A stretch of 64,000 nt of DNA from an uncultured Campylobacterales bacterium (GTDB lineage Bacteria > Campylobacterota > Campylobacteria > Campylobacterales > Arcobacteraceae). The notes under the pieces are model-generated. The model searched no databases. It had not been told where the DNA came from and worked only from the letters and a program-made list of their open reading frames with translations. Shown one piece after another: positions 32,764 to 41,817 of the stretch (position 1 is its first letter; each line of letters opens with the position of its first letter). The position numbers and the translations under genes are program-made. Where the stretch lies: positions 240,632 through 304,631 of the forward strand of contig CANLWY010000003.1 in the NCBI GenBank assembly GCA_947494995.1, read 5' to 3'.

Positions 32764-34607
32764 ATTACTATGAAGTAGCTTTTTTAAAATCTCCTTTATC
32801 CCCACTAACTTATCAAAGTGAAGATAGTTTAGAAATAGGACAAAAAGTTTTAGTAACTCTTGGAAGAAGAAAAAAATTAACAGAAGCAGTTATTCTTAAA
32901 AGTGTAGGAAAACCAGAGTTCAAATGTGTTTTTATTGATGAAGCAACAACATTTTTTTATGATGGAAAAATGTTAGAAATTGCAAGTTTTATTTCACAAT
33001 ATTATGTTTGTTCTTTAGGAGAAGCATTAAGTGTTTATACTCCTTTTGATAAAACAATATCAAATATGAATGAAAGTCAAGAGTTTATTTCAAATATAGA
33101 ACTATCTAAGGAGCAAGAAAAAGCTTATCATTTTTGTGAAGATAAAAAACAAGCACTTCTTTTTGCAAATACTGGAAGTGGTAAAACAGAAATATATATA
33201 AAAACTATTGAAAAAGTTTTAAATCAAGGATCCAATGCAGTTTTACTTATGCCTGAAATTTCACTTACTCCTCAAATGCAAAAAAGGCTTGAAGTAGTAT
33301 TTGCAGATGCAGTTGCAATCTGGCATTCAAAAGTTACAAAAAAGAAAAAAGAAGCTATTTTAGATGGAATATATAAAGGAACAGTAAAATTAGTTGCTGG
33401 CGCAAGATCAGCTCTTTTTCTACCTTTTAGTGATTTGAAGTTGATAATTGTTGATGAAGAGCATGATGAATCTTATAAAAGTGATTCTAAACCAAGATAC
33501 AATGCAAAAGATTTATCTTTGTATATTTCAAAGAAATATGATTTACAACTTATTTTAGGAAGTGCTACAGCTTCAAGTGCATCTTTCATGAAGCTTCCTT
33601 TCTATAGATTAAAAGAAACTTTTTTTGAGACAAAAAAGAGTATTGATTTTGATGATTCTTCACAGGAGTTATCTCCTAAAATTATAAATAGAATTTCAAA
33701 AACTTTAAATAATGGAAATCAAGTAATTGTATTTTTACCAACAAGAGCAAATTTTAAGTATCAAATATGTACTTCTTGTGGTAAATCAGTTCAATGTCCT
33801 TATTGTTCTGTTTCTATGAGTTTACATAAAAATGATTTAGCTTTAAAGTGTCACTACTGTGGATATGCCCAGCAAATACCTGAGACTTGCCCCTCATGTA
33901 ATAATGGAATAATTCATAATTTAAGAGTTGGTACAGCTGAAATAGAGACTCAATTAAATGAGCTTTTCCCCAATAAAGTTATCAAAAGATTTGATAGAGA
34001 TGAGATAAAAACTGATACTAAATTAAAAGCGGTGTTAAATGATTTTAATAAAAATAAAATAGATATTTTAGTTGGAACACAGATGCTTTCAAAGGGTCAT
34101 GATTATCATAATGTAAAACTTGCAGTTGTATTGGGAATAGATTCTGTTTTAAATATGAACTCTTATAAAGCACGTGAGCGAGCTTTATCTTTACTTATTC
34201 AAATTGCAGGAAGAAGTGGAAGAAAAGGAGAGGGTGAAGTTATAATTCAAACTCAAAATGAAGATTTTTTTGATTATTATCTGAAAGAGTGTGATTATCA
34301 AGAGTTTTTAGAAAGTGAACTAGAGTTTAGAGAAGGACTTTATCCTCCATATTTAAAAATGGCAAAGGTTATTTTTGCGCATACAAATGGTTTAAAAGTA
34401 AAAGATGAGTTAGATAAATATGTATACATTTTAAAACAAAATAAAGATATCGAAGTTGTTGGTTTTGGACAATGTGCAATATTTAAAATGGCAAATAAAT
34501 TTAGATATGAAATAGTTTTACGATCACAAAATGTAAAAGCTCTTTTAATAGCTTTACACTCTATTACTTCAGATATGGCATCTATTGACATGGACACTAC
34601 TTACTAA
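32760..34607 (+). CDS. priA: Primosomal replication-restart helicase PriA
   Basis: PriA is a 3'-5' DNA helicase that reloads the replisome at stalled forks. The 615-residue form is shorter than the E. coli protein (732), as is usual in Campylobacterota. The 3'-DNA binding domain comes first. The helicase core follows with Walker A NTGSGKTE near residue 140 and DEEH-type Walker B (IVDEEHDESYKSD). The zinc-binding module has four CxxC pairs (CTSCGK, CPYC, CHYC, CPSC). Helicase motifs V and VI are GTQMLSKGHDY and QIAGRSGRKG. All key motifs are present. Coupled to the prepilin gene by overlap. Confidence 0.95.
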   Translation: MNYYEVAFLKSPLSPLTYQSEDSLEIGQKVLVTLGRRKKLTEAVILKSVGKPEFKCVFIDEATTFFYDGKMLEIASFISQYYVCSLGEALSVYTPFDKTISNMNESQEFISNIELSKEQEKAYHFCEDKKQALLFANTGSGKTEIYIKTIEKVLNQGSNAVLLMPEISLTPQMQKRLEVVFADAVAIWHSKVTKKKKEAILDGIYKGTVKLVAGARSALFLPFSDLKLIIVDEEHDESYKSDSKPRYNAKDLSLYISKKYDLQLILGSATASSASFMKLPFYRLKETFFETKKSIDFDDSSQELSPKIINRISKTLNNGNQVIVFLPTRANFKYQICTSCGKSVQCPYCSVSMSLHKNDLALKCHYCGYAQQIPETCPSCNNGIIHNLRVGTAEIETQLNELFPNKVIKRFDRDEIKTDTKLKAVLNDFNKNKIDILVGTQMLSKGHDYHNVKLAVVLGIDSVLNMNSYKARERALSLLIQIAGRSGRKGEGEVIIQTQNEDFFDYYLKECDYQEFLESELEFREGLYPPYLKMAKVIFAHTNGLKVKDELDKYVYILKQNKDIEVVGFGQCAIFKMANKFRYEIVLRSQNVKALLIALHSITSDMASIDMDTTY

Positions 34608-34636
34608 CTATTTTATCGCTTTTTATGTCAAAAGAG

Positions 34637-34644
34637 TGTATAAT
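34637..34644 (+). promoter_or_regulatory. Extended -10 promoter of dapD
   Basis: TGTATAAT (extended TG plus TATAAT) 26 bp before the dapD ATG, with AAGGAAG as the ribosome binding site. Confidence 0.55.
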
Positions 34645-34669
34645 CCCGAAAATTTTTTAAGGAAGAGTA

Positions 34670-35857
34670 ATGGCATTTACAAAAGATGATTTTAAAGCAA
34701 AAGTTGAAGAGATTCAAGCGCAATCTTGGTATAAAAATCCAATTGGATTTGGTATTGCAAGAGTTGATAGAGGACAACTAAACGCAGATAAAATTTTACA
34801 AGCTACATATCCTGTAGTAAATTGGGAAGAAAATTATGGTTCTGCAGCCGTTTTCTTAAATGCATTAAAAGAAGCAGGTGTTGAAATTGATACATCAAAG
34901 TCAGAATTAGTTGCGGAAGTATCTGATGAGTTTTTAACTAATGCAATTGAAGCATTTAGACCATATATTCCAGAAGCAAAAGGGCAAGAGCATAAAAATG
35001 TTCAAGTTGTATCTCAACTTGCATCTTTACCAATTGATTCGGGATTTACAGCTGATGATTATAAAGTTGTATTTATTTTTGCTGATGAGGCTGTAGAGTC
35101 TGTTGAAGCTGCTTATTTAAAACTATATGCATTATCAACAGGGAAAGCTGCCTTAAGAAGCCTAAATTTAAATGGTATCTTTGGTGCATTACATAATTGT
35201 GCGTGGGTTGGAAATGAGCCTGTAGAGTTAGATTGGTTAAGAGAAAATGAAGTATCTCTAAAGTTAACTGGAAGATATCCAGAGATTACAATGGTAGATA
35301 AATTCCCAAGATTCTTATCTCATGTAATTCCAGCTGATAATACAAGAATCTTAGAGACTTCAAAAGTTAGATTTGGTGCTCAATTAGCAGCAGGAACTAC
35401 TGTAATGCCAGGTGCAGCATATATTAACTTCAATGCAGGAACTGAAGGTGTTGTAATGGTAGAAGGTAGAATTTCTTCTTCAGCAGTTGTTGGCGCAGGT
35501 TCAGATGTTGGTGGAGGAGCTTCTATTCTTGGTGTTCTTTCAGGAACTGATGGTGTTCCAGTTTCAATTGGATCAAACACACTTCTTGGAGCAAACTCTT
35601 GTACTGGTACAGCTATTGGGGATGGTTGTATTTTAGATGCAGGTGTTACAATCTTACCTGGTACAAAAATCACTCTTTCTGAAAAAGCAGTAGCTGCTCT
35701 AAAAGAGATTAATCCAGATAAAGAGATTAAAGAGCTTATGAGAGGTATGGACTTCCAAGGTGTAAATGGAGTTCACTTTAGACAAAATTCTGTAAGTGGT
35801 CAAATTATTGCAATGAGATCAACAAGAGAAGTTAAATTAAACGCTGACTTACACTAA
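34670..35857 (+). CDS. dapD: Tetrahydrodipicolinate N-succinyltransferase (DapD, Campylobacterota type)
   Basis: Enzyme of the lysine/meso-diaminopimelate pathway: succinyl-CoA plus tetrahydrodipicolinate gives N-succinyl-2-amino-6-ketopimelate. The 395-residue protein is of the long DapD type found in Campylobacter and relatives. It has an extended N-terminal domain (WYKNPIGFGIARVDRGQL) and a left-handed beta-helix with hexapeptide repeats (TTVMPGAAYINFNAGTEG, ASILGVLSGTDGVPVSIG, CTGTAIGDGCILDAGVT). It supplies diaminopimelate for peptidoglycan. Own promoter and terminator make it a single-gene unit. Confidence 0.93.
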   Translation: MAFTKDDFKAKVEEIQAQSWYKNPIGFGIARVDRGQLNADKILQATYPVVNWEENYGSAAVFLNALKEAGVEIDTSKSELVAEVSDEFLTNAIEAFRPYIPEAKGQEHKNVQVVSQLASLPIDSGFTADDYKVVFIFADEAVESVEAAYLKLYALSTGKAALRSLNLNGIFGALHNCAWVGNEPVELDWLRENEVSLKLTGRYPEITMVDKFPRFLSHVIPADNTRILETSKVRFGAQLAAGTTVMPGAAYINFNAGTEGVVMVEGRISSSAVVGAGSDVGGGASILGVLSGTDGVPVSIGSNTLLGANSCTGTAIGDGCILDAGVTILPGTKITLSEKAVAALKEINPDKEIKELMRGMDFQGVNGVHFRQNSVSGQIIAMRSTREVKLNADLH

Positions 35858-35865
35858 AACTTAGA

Positions 35866-35893
35866 AGAGAAGCAATTTTTGCTTCTCTTTTTT
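35866..35893 (+). terminator. Intrinsic terminator after dapD
   Basis: AGAGAAGCAA / TTGCTTCTCT form a perfect 10-bp stem with a 3-base loop, followed by TTTT. It lies in the 37-bp gap between dapD and the convergent diguanylate cyclase gene and may serve both, since A-rich sequence precedes it on the other strand. Confidence 0.88.
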
Positions 35894-35894
35894 A

Positions 35895-37739
35895 TTAAAA
35901 TAGATCTATACTAGATACTTGTTCTTCATTAAATCTAACTACTTTATCTCTACCACTACTTTTAGCTTCATATAAAGCAATATCTGCATTTTTAAGTACA
36001 ATATCTAGAGACTTTCCATCTTGTGGAAACATAGATAAACCTAAGCTAACTGTTTTTTTAAGTTTTGCTCCTGCATAAACGTCAATTTCATTTTCTCTAA
36101 CTCTAGTACCAATTTTTTTAGCAACATGCATGGCATCTTCTTCTGTATTTACACCTACTAGAAGTACTATAAACTCTTCTCCTCCATATCTAATTACTAA
36201 ATCTGATTCTCTAACTGTTTCATCTAAAATTCTTGCAAGTTCTTTTAATACTTTATCTCCAATATCGTGACCATATTCATCATTAACTGCTTTAAAATGG
36301 TCCATATCAAGCATTAAAACACCAATATTAAACTCTTCTCTCATAGCTTGTGGAATTAGCTTTTTAGAATGTTCATCTAAGAATTTTCTATTATAAAGAC
36401 CTGTCAATCCATCTCTAAATGCTGATTCTTTTAGTGCATTTAATAGAAGTTTCACTTCTAATGCAGGAGTTGCTTCTTTTAAATAACTCTTTATAAATAT
36501 TGATTTCTCTTTTAGTTTTTCTAACTCTTTATCTGAATTAACAACACAATGTATAATAAGATATAAACTTTTTGCTATGTTTACATTAAAACAGTAATAA
36601 AATTTATCTTCTTTTTCAAAGTACTGGCACGTATTATGATGATTTATTGAATATACATCACTTTTTGTTCTTGCACTTCTACAAAGTTCAGGGGAGTTAC
36701 ATAAGGTTTCTTTACAATAGAAAGAATCACCATGTTCTACAACTTTTTTCATTTTATGTTGCAACATATTAATTTCTATAAAGGTAAAGTTTTCAATATT
36801 GAATCTATAGAGTAAAACTTCTGATAGTCTTTTGTATATTTCTTCTTTTGTATCATCTTTTTCAACTTGTTTTTTAAATTGATAAAGATTAGAAAGCTTA
36901 CTAATAATATCTTTTGAGTCTTTTAATGGGTTTCTTACTTTATTAGAAACATGGTAGCCTACAAAACCTTGAAGTTTTTTATCAATATCTTCTGTAGTAT
37001 CTTTAAAAGTTGACATTAAACTATTATAATCGTTTGTTAATTCAACCATTTCTCCTGATAAACCTATTGGAGTATCAATTTTTTTAAAGTCTCCAACTGA
37101 AGCTTCTTTCATATTTGTTTTAAATAGTGAAAATAGTAAAGAATAAGGAGTTAAAAATTTCTTACTTAAAATTAAAAACATTATTATAGTAATTAGAATT
37201 ATAAGCATAATTATATATAGAGATTCAATACCAATCTCTTTTAAAATACTAATATCAAGTTCTAAGGATACAGCTCCTAAAGTATCTCCACTTTTTACAT
37301 TATGGCATTTTAGACAATCTATTCCTTTCTCCGCTAAAGCATTATAAGGAATTGTAACACGAACAGAACTTTTTGTAATACTTTCAGATACTTCATATCT
37401 CATTTTCCCTGTTTGTAAAACTATCTCATCTAAACTATCTCTAGGAGTGTTGTAAGATTCTTTATTAAATTGATTATTAACATTTTCACTCCTAACTAAC
37501 CACAACTTATCTACATTTTTCATATTTGAAACAGATTGAATAAAAGTATCAACTTGATGCATATTATTATTTATCATATGCGATGTAAGACCACTTTTCA
37601 CTACTTCTGATATAGATTGTGCATTATGTATTGCAGACTTAATTCCTGAGGCTCTTAGGTTATAAAGACTTAAAAATGTGATTATAATAGATAAGATAAG
37701 TATCATTACTGTAGTAATAAGTACAATGTTTTTCTTCAT
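35895..37739 (-). CDS. Membrane diguanylate cyclase with periplasmic heme-c motif
   Basis: The 614-residue protein has an N-terminal membrane helix and a periplasmic sensor domain with DCLKCHN, a CxxCH heme-attachment motif at residues 142-146. A second membrane helix (YIIMLIILITIIMFLIL) is followed by a HAMP-like linker. A cysteine-rich GAF-like region follows (FYCKETLCNSPELCRS, NTCQYF, YYCF). The GGDEF domain has GGEEF at 519-523 and FRDGLTGLYNRKF. The active site is intact, so it should make c-di-GMP. The periplasmic part resembles redox or gas sensor domains that bind heme c (DUF3365/Tll0287-like, a tentative assignment). It is a single gene, convergent with dapD. Confidence 0.9.
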   Translation of the reverse strand: MKKNIVLITTVMILILSIIITFLSLYNLRASGIKSAIHNAQSISEVVKSGLTSHMINNNMHQVDTFIQSVSNMKNVDKLWLVRSENVNNQFNKESYNTPRDSLDEIVLQTGKMRYEVSESITKSSVRVTIPYNALAEKGIDCLKCHNVKSGDTLGAVSLELDISILKEIGIESLYIIMLIILITIIMFLILSKKFLTPYSLLFSLFKTNMKEASVGDFKKIDTPIGLSGEMVELTNDYNSLMSTFKDTTEDIDKKLQGFVGYHVSNKVRNPLKDSKDIISKLSNLYQFKKQVEKDDTKEEIYKRLSEVLLYRFNIENFTFIEINMLQHKMKKVVEHGDSFYCKETLCNSPELCRSARTKSDVYSINHHNTCQYFEKEDKFYYCFNVNIAKSLYLIIHCVVNSDKELEKLKEKSIFIKSYLKEATPALEVKLLLNALKESAFRDGLTGLYNRKFLDEHSKKLIPQAMREEFNIGVLMLDMDHFKAVNDEYGHDIGDKVLKELARILDETVRESDLVIRYGGEEFIVLLVGVNTEEDAMHVAKKIGTRVRENEIDVYAGAKLKKTVSLGLSMFPQDGKSLDIVLKNADIALYEAKSSGRDKVVRFNEEQVSSIDLF

Positions 37740-37828
37740 GAAATATCCTTATGAAGATATTTTATTTAAAACTTACTTAATTATTTATATTAAATCATTG
37801 TTTTTACAGGGGAAAATAAACATTATTT

Positions 37829-39160
37829 TTATATTCTAAAAAGATCTTTAGGATTTATATGCATTTCATTTTTAGTAGCTTGAAAAGTAAGCGTATTATT
37901 TACACGTCCAACTACATATCCTTTTTTAATCCATCTACCAACTTTTAGAGATGGAGAAATTTTATCAAGGTGTGAATATATTGTATGTAAACCATTTTTA
38001 TGAGCTATAATTACAACATTTTCAAGCATTCCTGCATCTTTTTTTGCGTAAACAATTTTACCATTAAATATTGATTTTACTTTTGCTTGAGGTTTTTTTG
38101 TTTTTAAGACAATTGATTCATTAAATAGTTGAATTTTATATACCGGGTCAAAATATTTTCCAAATTTTTTAACAACTTTAAAAGAATCAAGTGGCGCAAT
38201 GGTTTTTCTACCCTTATATCTAGATATTTTTACTCCAGAAGTAGATGATCCAATCATTCTAACATCTAAATCAATATCTTTTGCATACTTCTCATTTCTG
38301 CTTTCTTCAACATTGAAATTCTCTTTTTTAGAACTACCTTTTTTACTTTTTTGCTTTTTTCTTTGTGCTTCTCTAGCTTTTTTCTTTTTTAGTGCAGCTA
38401 ATTTTTTTGCTTTTTTTATTCTTGCAATTCTTTGTTTTTCTAACTCTTCTTTTTTTAGAATATTAAGCTTTCCAAGAAGCTGTTTTAAAGAGTTTTGTTT
38501 AGTTAGAGTCTTTTTTAATTGATTCTGATACTCTTTGTGTTTTGTTTCCAATGAAACTAAAGATTTTGAGTATTTCTTTTTTAAAGAGTTTAGTTCATTT
38601 TTTCTTTTTTTTCTTTTTTCTATATATTTACTAATCTTTTTAATTCTACTTTGATTCTCTTTTTTATTTTGAGTTAAAAGTTCATAGCTTGTATTTAGTT
38701 TTAAAATCTCATCTTTTGAACTTTGAGATAAAATAGTATAAATTTCAGAATCAATCAATTCATTTAAAGAACTTTCGTCTGCAAGCTTTAAAGCAATTGA
38801 AGAAGAAAAATCTTCAATTATAACTTTTACTATTTGTTTTTCATTCTGTTTTTTTTCTTTTATTAGTGTTTTTGAGTTTTTTTGTAAAGAGTTTAATGCT
38901 CTTTTTGCTTCTCCCAATTGTTTTTCATGTTTTTTTATATCACTATTTATAGTAGTTATATCTTTTTCAAGCTTTGTTAATTCTCTATTTTGATTTGTAA
39001 TTTGTTTTGCTAATATTTTAATTTGTAAATCGGCCTTCTTTTGTGCAGATTCACTTTTTTTTAAATTTTGTTTATTAGTTTGAATCTTCTTTTCAATACT
39101 CTTTGTTGATGCATTCACAGAGCTAAGGACAAATAGTAGTATAATAATATATTTAATCAT
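37829..39160 (-). CDS. EnvC-like amidase activator with degenerate LytM/M23 domain
   Basis: Exported 443-residue protein. A signal peptide (MIKYIIILLFVLSSVNA) is followed by about 250 residues of coiled coil. A very lysine-rich linker comes next (KKLAALKKKKAREAQRKKQKSKK), then a C-terminal LytM domain. The LytM domain keeps NGLHTIYSHLDKI but has LTFQAT where active M23 enzymes have HLHFE. It is probably not a hydrolase but an activator of an amidase, like E. coli EnvC. It overlaps ftsX by 8 bp and lies in the same run as ftsE. This matches the FtsEX-EnvC machine that controls septal peptidoglycan cleavage. It corresponds in position to C. jejuni Cj1275c. Confidence 0.88.
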   Translation of the reverse strand: MIKYIIILLFVLSSVNASTKSIEKKIQTNKQNLKKSESAQKKADLQIKILAKQITNQNRELTKLEKDITTINSDIKKHEKQLGEAKRALNSLQKNSKTLIKEKKQNEKQIVKVIIEDFSSSIALKLADESSLNELIDSEIYTILSQSSKDEILKLNTSYELLTQNKKENQSRIKKISKYIEKRKKRKNELNSLKKKYSKSLVSLETKHKEYQNQLKKTLTKQNSLKQLLGKLNILKKEELEKQRIARIKKAKKLAALKKKKAREAQRKKQKSKKGSSKKENFNVEESRNEKYAKDIDLDVRMIGSSTSGVKISRYKGRKTIAPLDSFKVVKKFGKYFDPVYKIQLFNESIVLKTKKPQAKVKSIFNGKIVYAKKDAGMLENVVIIAHKNGLHTIYSHLDKISPSLKVGRWIKKGYVVGRVNNTLTFQATKNEMHINPKDLFRI

Positions 39161-39971
39161 ATTTAATTTTATATTTTAACAATACACCAAGTATTGTAAG
39201 AATTGAGATACCAAAAGATAGTAAAAATATTTTTATTAAAGAATTATTCAAAGTTAGAGTTACCATGACAATATCTTCTAAATCATTTGGTAATAAAATG
39301 CCAATATTATCAATTAGATAGACAAATATTCCAGAAACAACTCCAAAAGATATAAATGAACTAAATATAGCATATTTTAAAATTGTAGATGAACTATATA
39401 GAATTGATGCCCCATGAAGTTTTAAGATTGTGATTTTTTCATGATGTTCAAAGAACCATATTCTAATCTGCTTTGAAATCATTATAATAGCAAAGATAAC
39501 AATGATTGAAAATAGTATTAAACTTATTTGACTAAGAAGTAGTAATAGTAGATATACACTATTATGGTTTTTAGAGAAAATCTCTACTTTTCTAATATTT
39601 TTATTTTGATAAAGTTGGTTTTTTATAGTTTCCAATTCACTTGTTGTTGGAAAAATTTCTAATTTTATTTTATAAAAGTGAGGTAGTTTTCTCTTTAGTA
39701 AATCAATCGATGATTTTGATAGATTTGATTTAATATTATTGATTATCCTATTATTTTCTAATGTAATGATTTTTTCTACATCTATTCCTGCAAGTTTTGT
39801 AATATTCTCTTTTATTAAAGGAGTATTTGTAATTACAACTATAGAGTAATCGTTTGCTATAGTTCTTTTATAGTTCTCTAATATATTTGATGAAAAAAGA
39901 TATATTATAAATGATATTAACATTGCAGTTAATGGAATAATAAAGGCAAAGGTATTTTTAAGAAACTTCAT
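39153..39971 (-). CDS. ftsX: Cell division ABC-type membrane protein FtsX
   Basis: The 272-residue inner-membrane protein has a cytoplasmic N-terminus, a first membrane helix (FAFIIPLTAMLISFIIYLF), a ~110-residue periplasmic loop and three further C-terminal helices, the FtsX topology. LKLHGASILYSSS is a typical cytoplasmic loop of FtsX/MacB-type proteins. It couples ATP use by FtsE to periplasmic activation of peptidoglycan hydrolases through the EnvC-like protein encoded next. It overlaps ftsE by 14 bp. Confidence 0.9.
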   Translation of the reverse strand: MKFLKNTFAFIIPLTAMLISFIIYLFSSNILENYKRTIANDYSIVVITNTPLIKENITKLAGIDVEKIITLENNRIINNIKSNLSKSSIDLLKRKLPHFYKIKLEIFPTTSELETIKNQLYQNKNIRKVEIFSKNHNSVYLLLLLLSQISLILFSIIVIFAIIMISKQIRIWFFEHHEKITILKLHGASILYSSSTILKYAIFSSFISFGVVSGIFVYLIDNIGILLPNDLEDIVMVTLTLNNSLIKIFLLSFGISILTILGVLLKYKIKYD

Positions 39972-40620
39972 AGATTATCCCATCTTCAATTGATAATTGT
40001 CTAAATCTAATACCAAAGTTTTTTGGAACTCTGTGAGTTACGACTACTACTGTTATTCCTAATTGTTCATTGGCACCTTTCAATAAGTTCCATACAACAT
40101 CAGCAGAGTAGTCATCAAGGTTCCCTGTAGGTTCATCTGCAATTATAATTTTTGGATTATGTGCAAGTGCACGTGCTACGGCAACTCTTTGTTGCTCCCC
40201 ACCACTTAGTTCATTTGGATAATATCCTTGTCTGTGTTCAAGTTTTACGTGTGCTAATAGTTTAGTTGCTTGTTCTTTTGAAACATCATGTGAATAACCA
40301 TTGATTTTAAGAGGAATCATTATATTCTCTTCTATCGTCCACTCTTTTATAAGTTTATAGTCTTGAAAAATAATACCAATATCTTTTCTAAGACGTCTAA
40401 GAGGTTTTCCTTTTATTCCATAAACTTCTTGGTCTGCAATATTTAGACTTCCATGTTTTAAAGGGATCTCTCCATAAAATGATTTTAATAGTGTAGATTT
40501 ACCACTACCACTTGTTCCTCCAATAAATATAAACTCTTTTTCACGAATAGAAAAGTTTCCTTTTTTGATTATGTATTTATTCTCATCGTATGAAAGGTAT
40601 ATATTTTTTGCAGTTATCAT
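39958..40620 (-). CDS. ftsE: Cell division ATP-binding protein FtsE
   Basis: The 220-residue ABC ATPase partner of FtsX has Walker [11 protein letters not shown] near residue 34, Q-loop [11 protein letters not shown], signature [15 protein letters not shown], Walker [13 protein letters not shown] and the switch His in VTHR. Size and motifs fit FtsE. It overlaps trmB by 4 bp and ftsX by 14 bp, so the three are probably translated together. Confidence 0.92.
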   Translation of the reverse strand: MITAKNIYLSYDENKYIIKKGNFSIREKEFIFIGGTSGSGKSTLLKSFYGEIPLKHGSLNIADQEVYGIKGKPLRRLRKDIGIIFQDYKLIKEWTIEENIMIPLKINGYSHDVSKEQATKLLAHVKLEHRQGYYPNELSGGEQQRVAVARALAHNPKIIIADEPTGNLDDYSADVVWNLLKGANEQLGITVVVVTHRVPKNFGIRFRQLSIEDGIIYEVS

Positions 40621-41813
40621 TTCTTTAGCATCTCTTTTAATTTGTTATGTGCTTTTATATTTGCACTTGTAGGAAGAGGCAAGTCTTGAAAATATTTAGC
40701 TTTTTTATTTTGAACTAAAATATATTTACTTAAAGGTCTATCAAAACTTCCAAATGTTACTTGAATAAGACCAGAGTTTTCTTTATCATCTATTGTAAAT
40801 AAATCTTCAACATGAATAAAATAGTCCTCTTTTACTACAGCTTTTGTACAAAGTGTTTTTATACTTTCATCAAACTCTATTTCTTCATCAAATGTAAAGT
40901 CATAATCTAAGTTAATGTCTTCATCTTCTTGATTACATTCTAAAATAACATCATAGATATTTTTACCTTGTCTTTTCCATCTATCTTCATATTTACTAGA
41001 TACTTTTAAATCTTTATTTATATCAATTGTAATTCTTCCAGAATTTAGATTTGTAAGAAGGTCTGTGCAGTAATCAAAATATTTTCTACTATCAGTTCTA
41101 AGTTCAAGAGTTCCATTAAGTTTTAGAACTCTAAGAGCTTCATTTATAAAAGCATTTGAATAGATTCTTCTATGTGGTTTTTTATCCCAAGGTACTGGGA
41201 AATGAACAAAAATTCTTCCTACTTTATTTGAGTTTATAAACTCCATAAAAAGTCTTGCATCATAGTTTACAACTAAAATGTTATCAAGCTCTTGTATTTT
41301 TATCTGCTTTAATAGTTGTTCTATTGATGGAGTATGAATTTCAAGTCCAATAAATTGTATATGTGGATTCTCTTTTGCTTGGTGTAGAAGATGTCTACCG
41401 CTTCCAAAGCCTATTTCTATCCAAATCTCTTTATCTGTTTTAAAATCATTTATAAAGTAATCAATATCTTTTAAATACTCTTGAGTAGGTTTGATTTTTT
41501 GATTGAAATTTTGAGTATTTGAAAATACTATATTAGCTTCAACTTCATTTGCATAAGAGTTTAAAGCATCTTTTACAAGCTGAACAGGAGTAACTCTTGT
41601 TACTTTATCAGCTTTCAAAAGATGTTTTTCTTCTTTCTCTTTTAAAGTTAAAAGAAACTCTTTATTCTCTTTTTCAACACAAACTCTATATTCTGGTTTT
41701 CTCATCTTTGTAGTAAAATTGTATGATTTAGCTACAAAGTTGAAAGTAACGTCCCCATTTTTTGAAGGCGTTACTAATTTTTTATTATATTTATCAAAAA
41801 CTATGTGAGGCAT
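40617..41813 (-). CDS. trmB: tRNA (guanine-46-N7)-methyltransferase TrmB, extended form
   Basis: SAM-dependent enzyme that makes m7G46 in tRNA. The 398-residue protein is much longer than E. coli TrmB (239). A central TrmB core (SAM site WIEIGFGSGRHLLHQA near residue 134, VHFPVPWDKKPHRRI, LELRTDSRKYFDYC) is flanked by N- and C-terminal extensions typical of Campylobacterota. The catalytic Asp/Pro-Trp motif is intact. It lies between flpA and ftsE, as in C. jejuni (Cj1278c). Confidence 0.92.
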   Translation of the reverse strand: MPHIVFDKYNKKLVTPSKNGDVTFNFVAKSYNFTTKMRKPEYRVCVEKENKEFLLTLKEKEEKHLLKADKVTRVTPVQLVKDALNSYANEVEANIVFSNTQNFNQKIKPTQEYLKDIDYFINDFKTDKEIWIEIGFGSGRHLLHQAKENPHIQFIGLEIHTPSIEQLLKQIKIQELDNILVVNYDARLFMEFINSNKVGRIFVHFPVPWDKKPHRRIYSNAFINEALRVLKLNGTLELRTDSRKYFDYCTDLLTNLNSGRITIDINKDLKVSSKYEDRWKRQGKNIYDVILECNQEDEDINLDYDFTFDEEIEFDESIKTLCTKAVVKEDYFIHVEDLFTIDDKENSGLIQVTFGSFDRPLSKYILVQNKKAKYFQDLPLPTSANIKAHNKLKEMLKK

Positions 41814-41817
41814 ATAT

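Noticed and set aside
35380..35673. 97-codon reverse frame in dapD
   Set aside because: Antisense to the beta-helix repeats of DapD; the Pro/Ala/Thr-rich product is an echo of that repeat.
38199..38522. Phe-rich forward frame inside the envC-like gene
   Set aside because: It is the complement of the poly-lysine linker of the EnvC-like protein, not a membrane protein gene.
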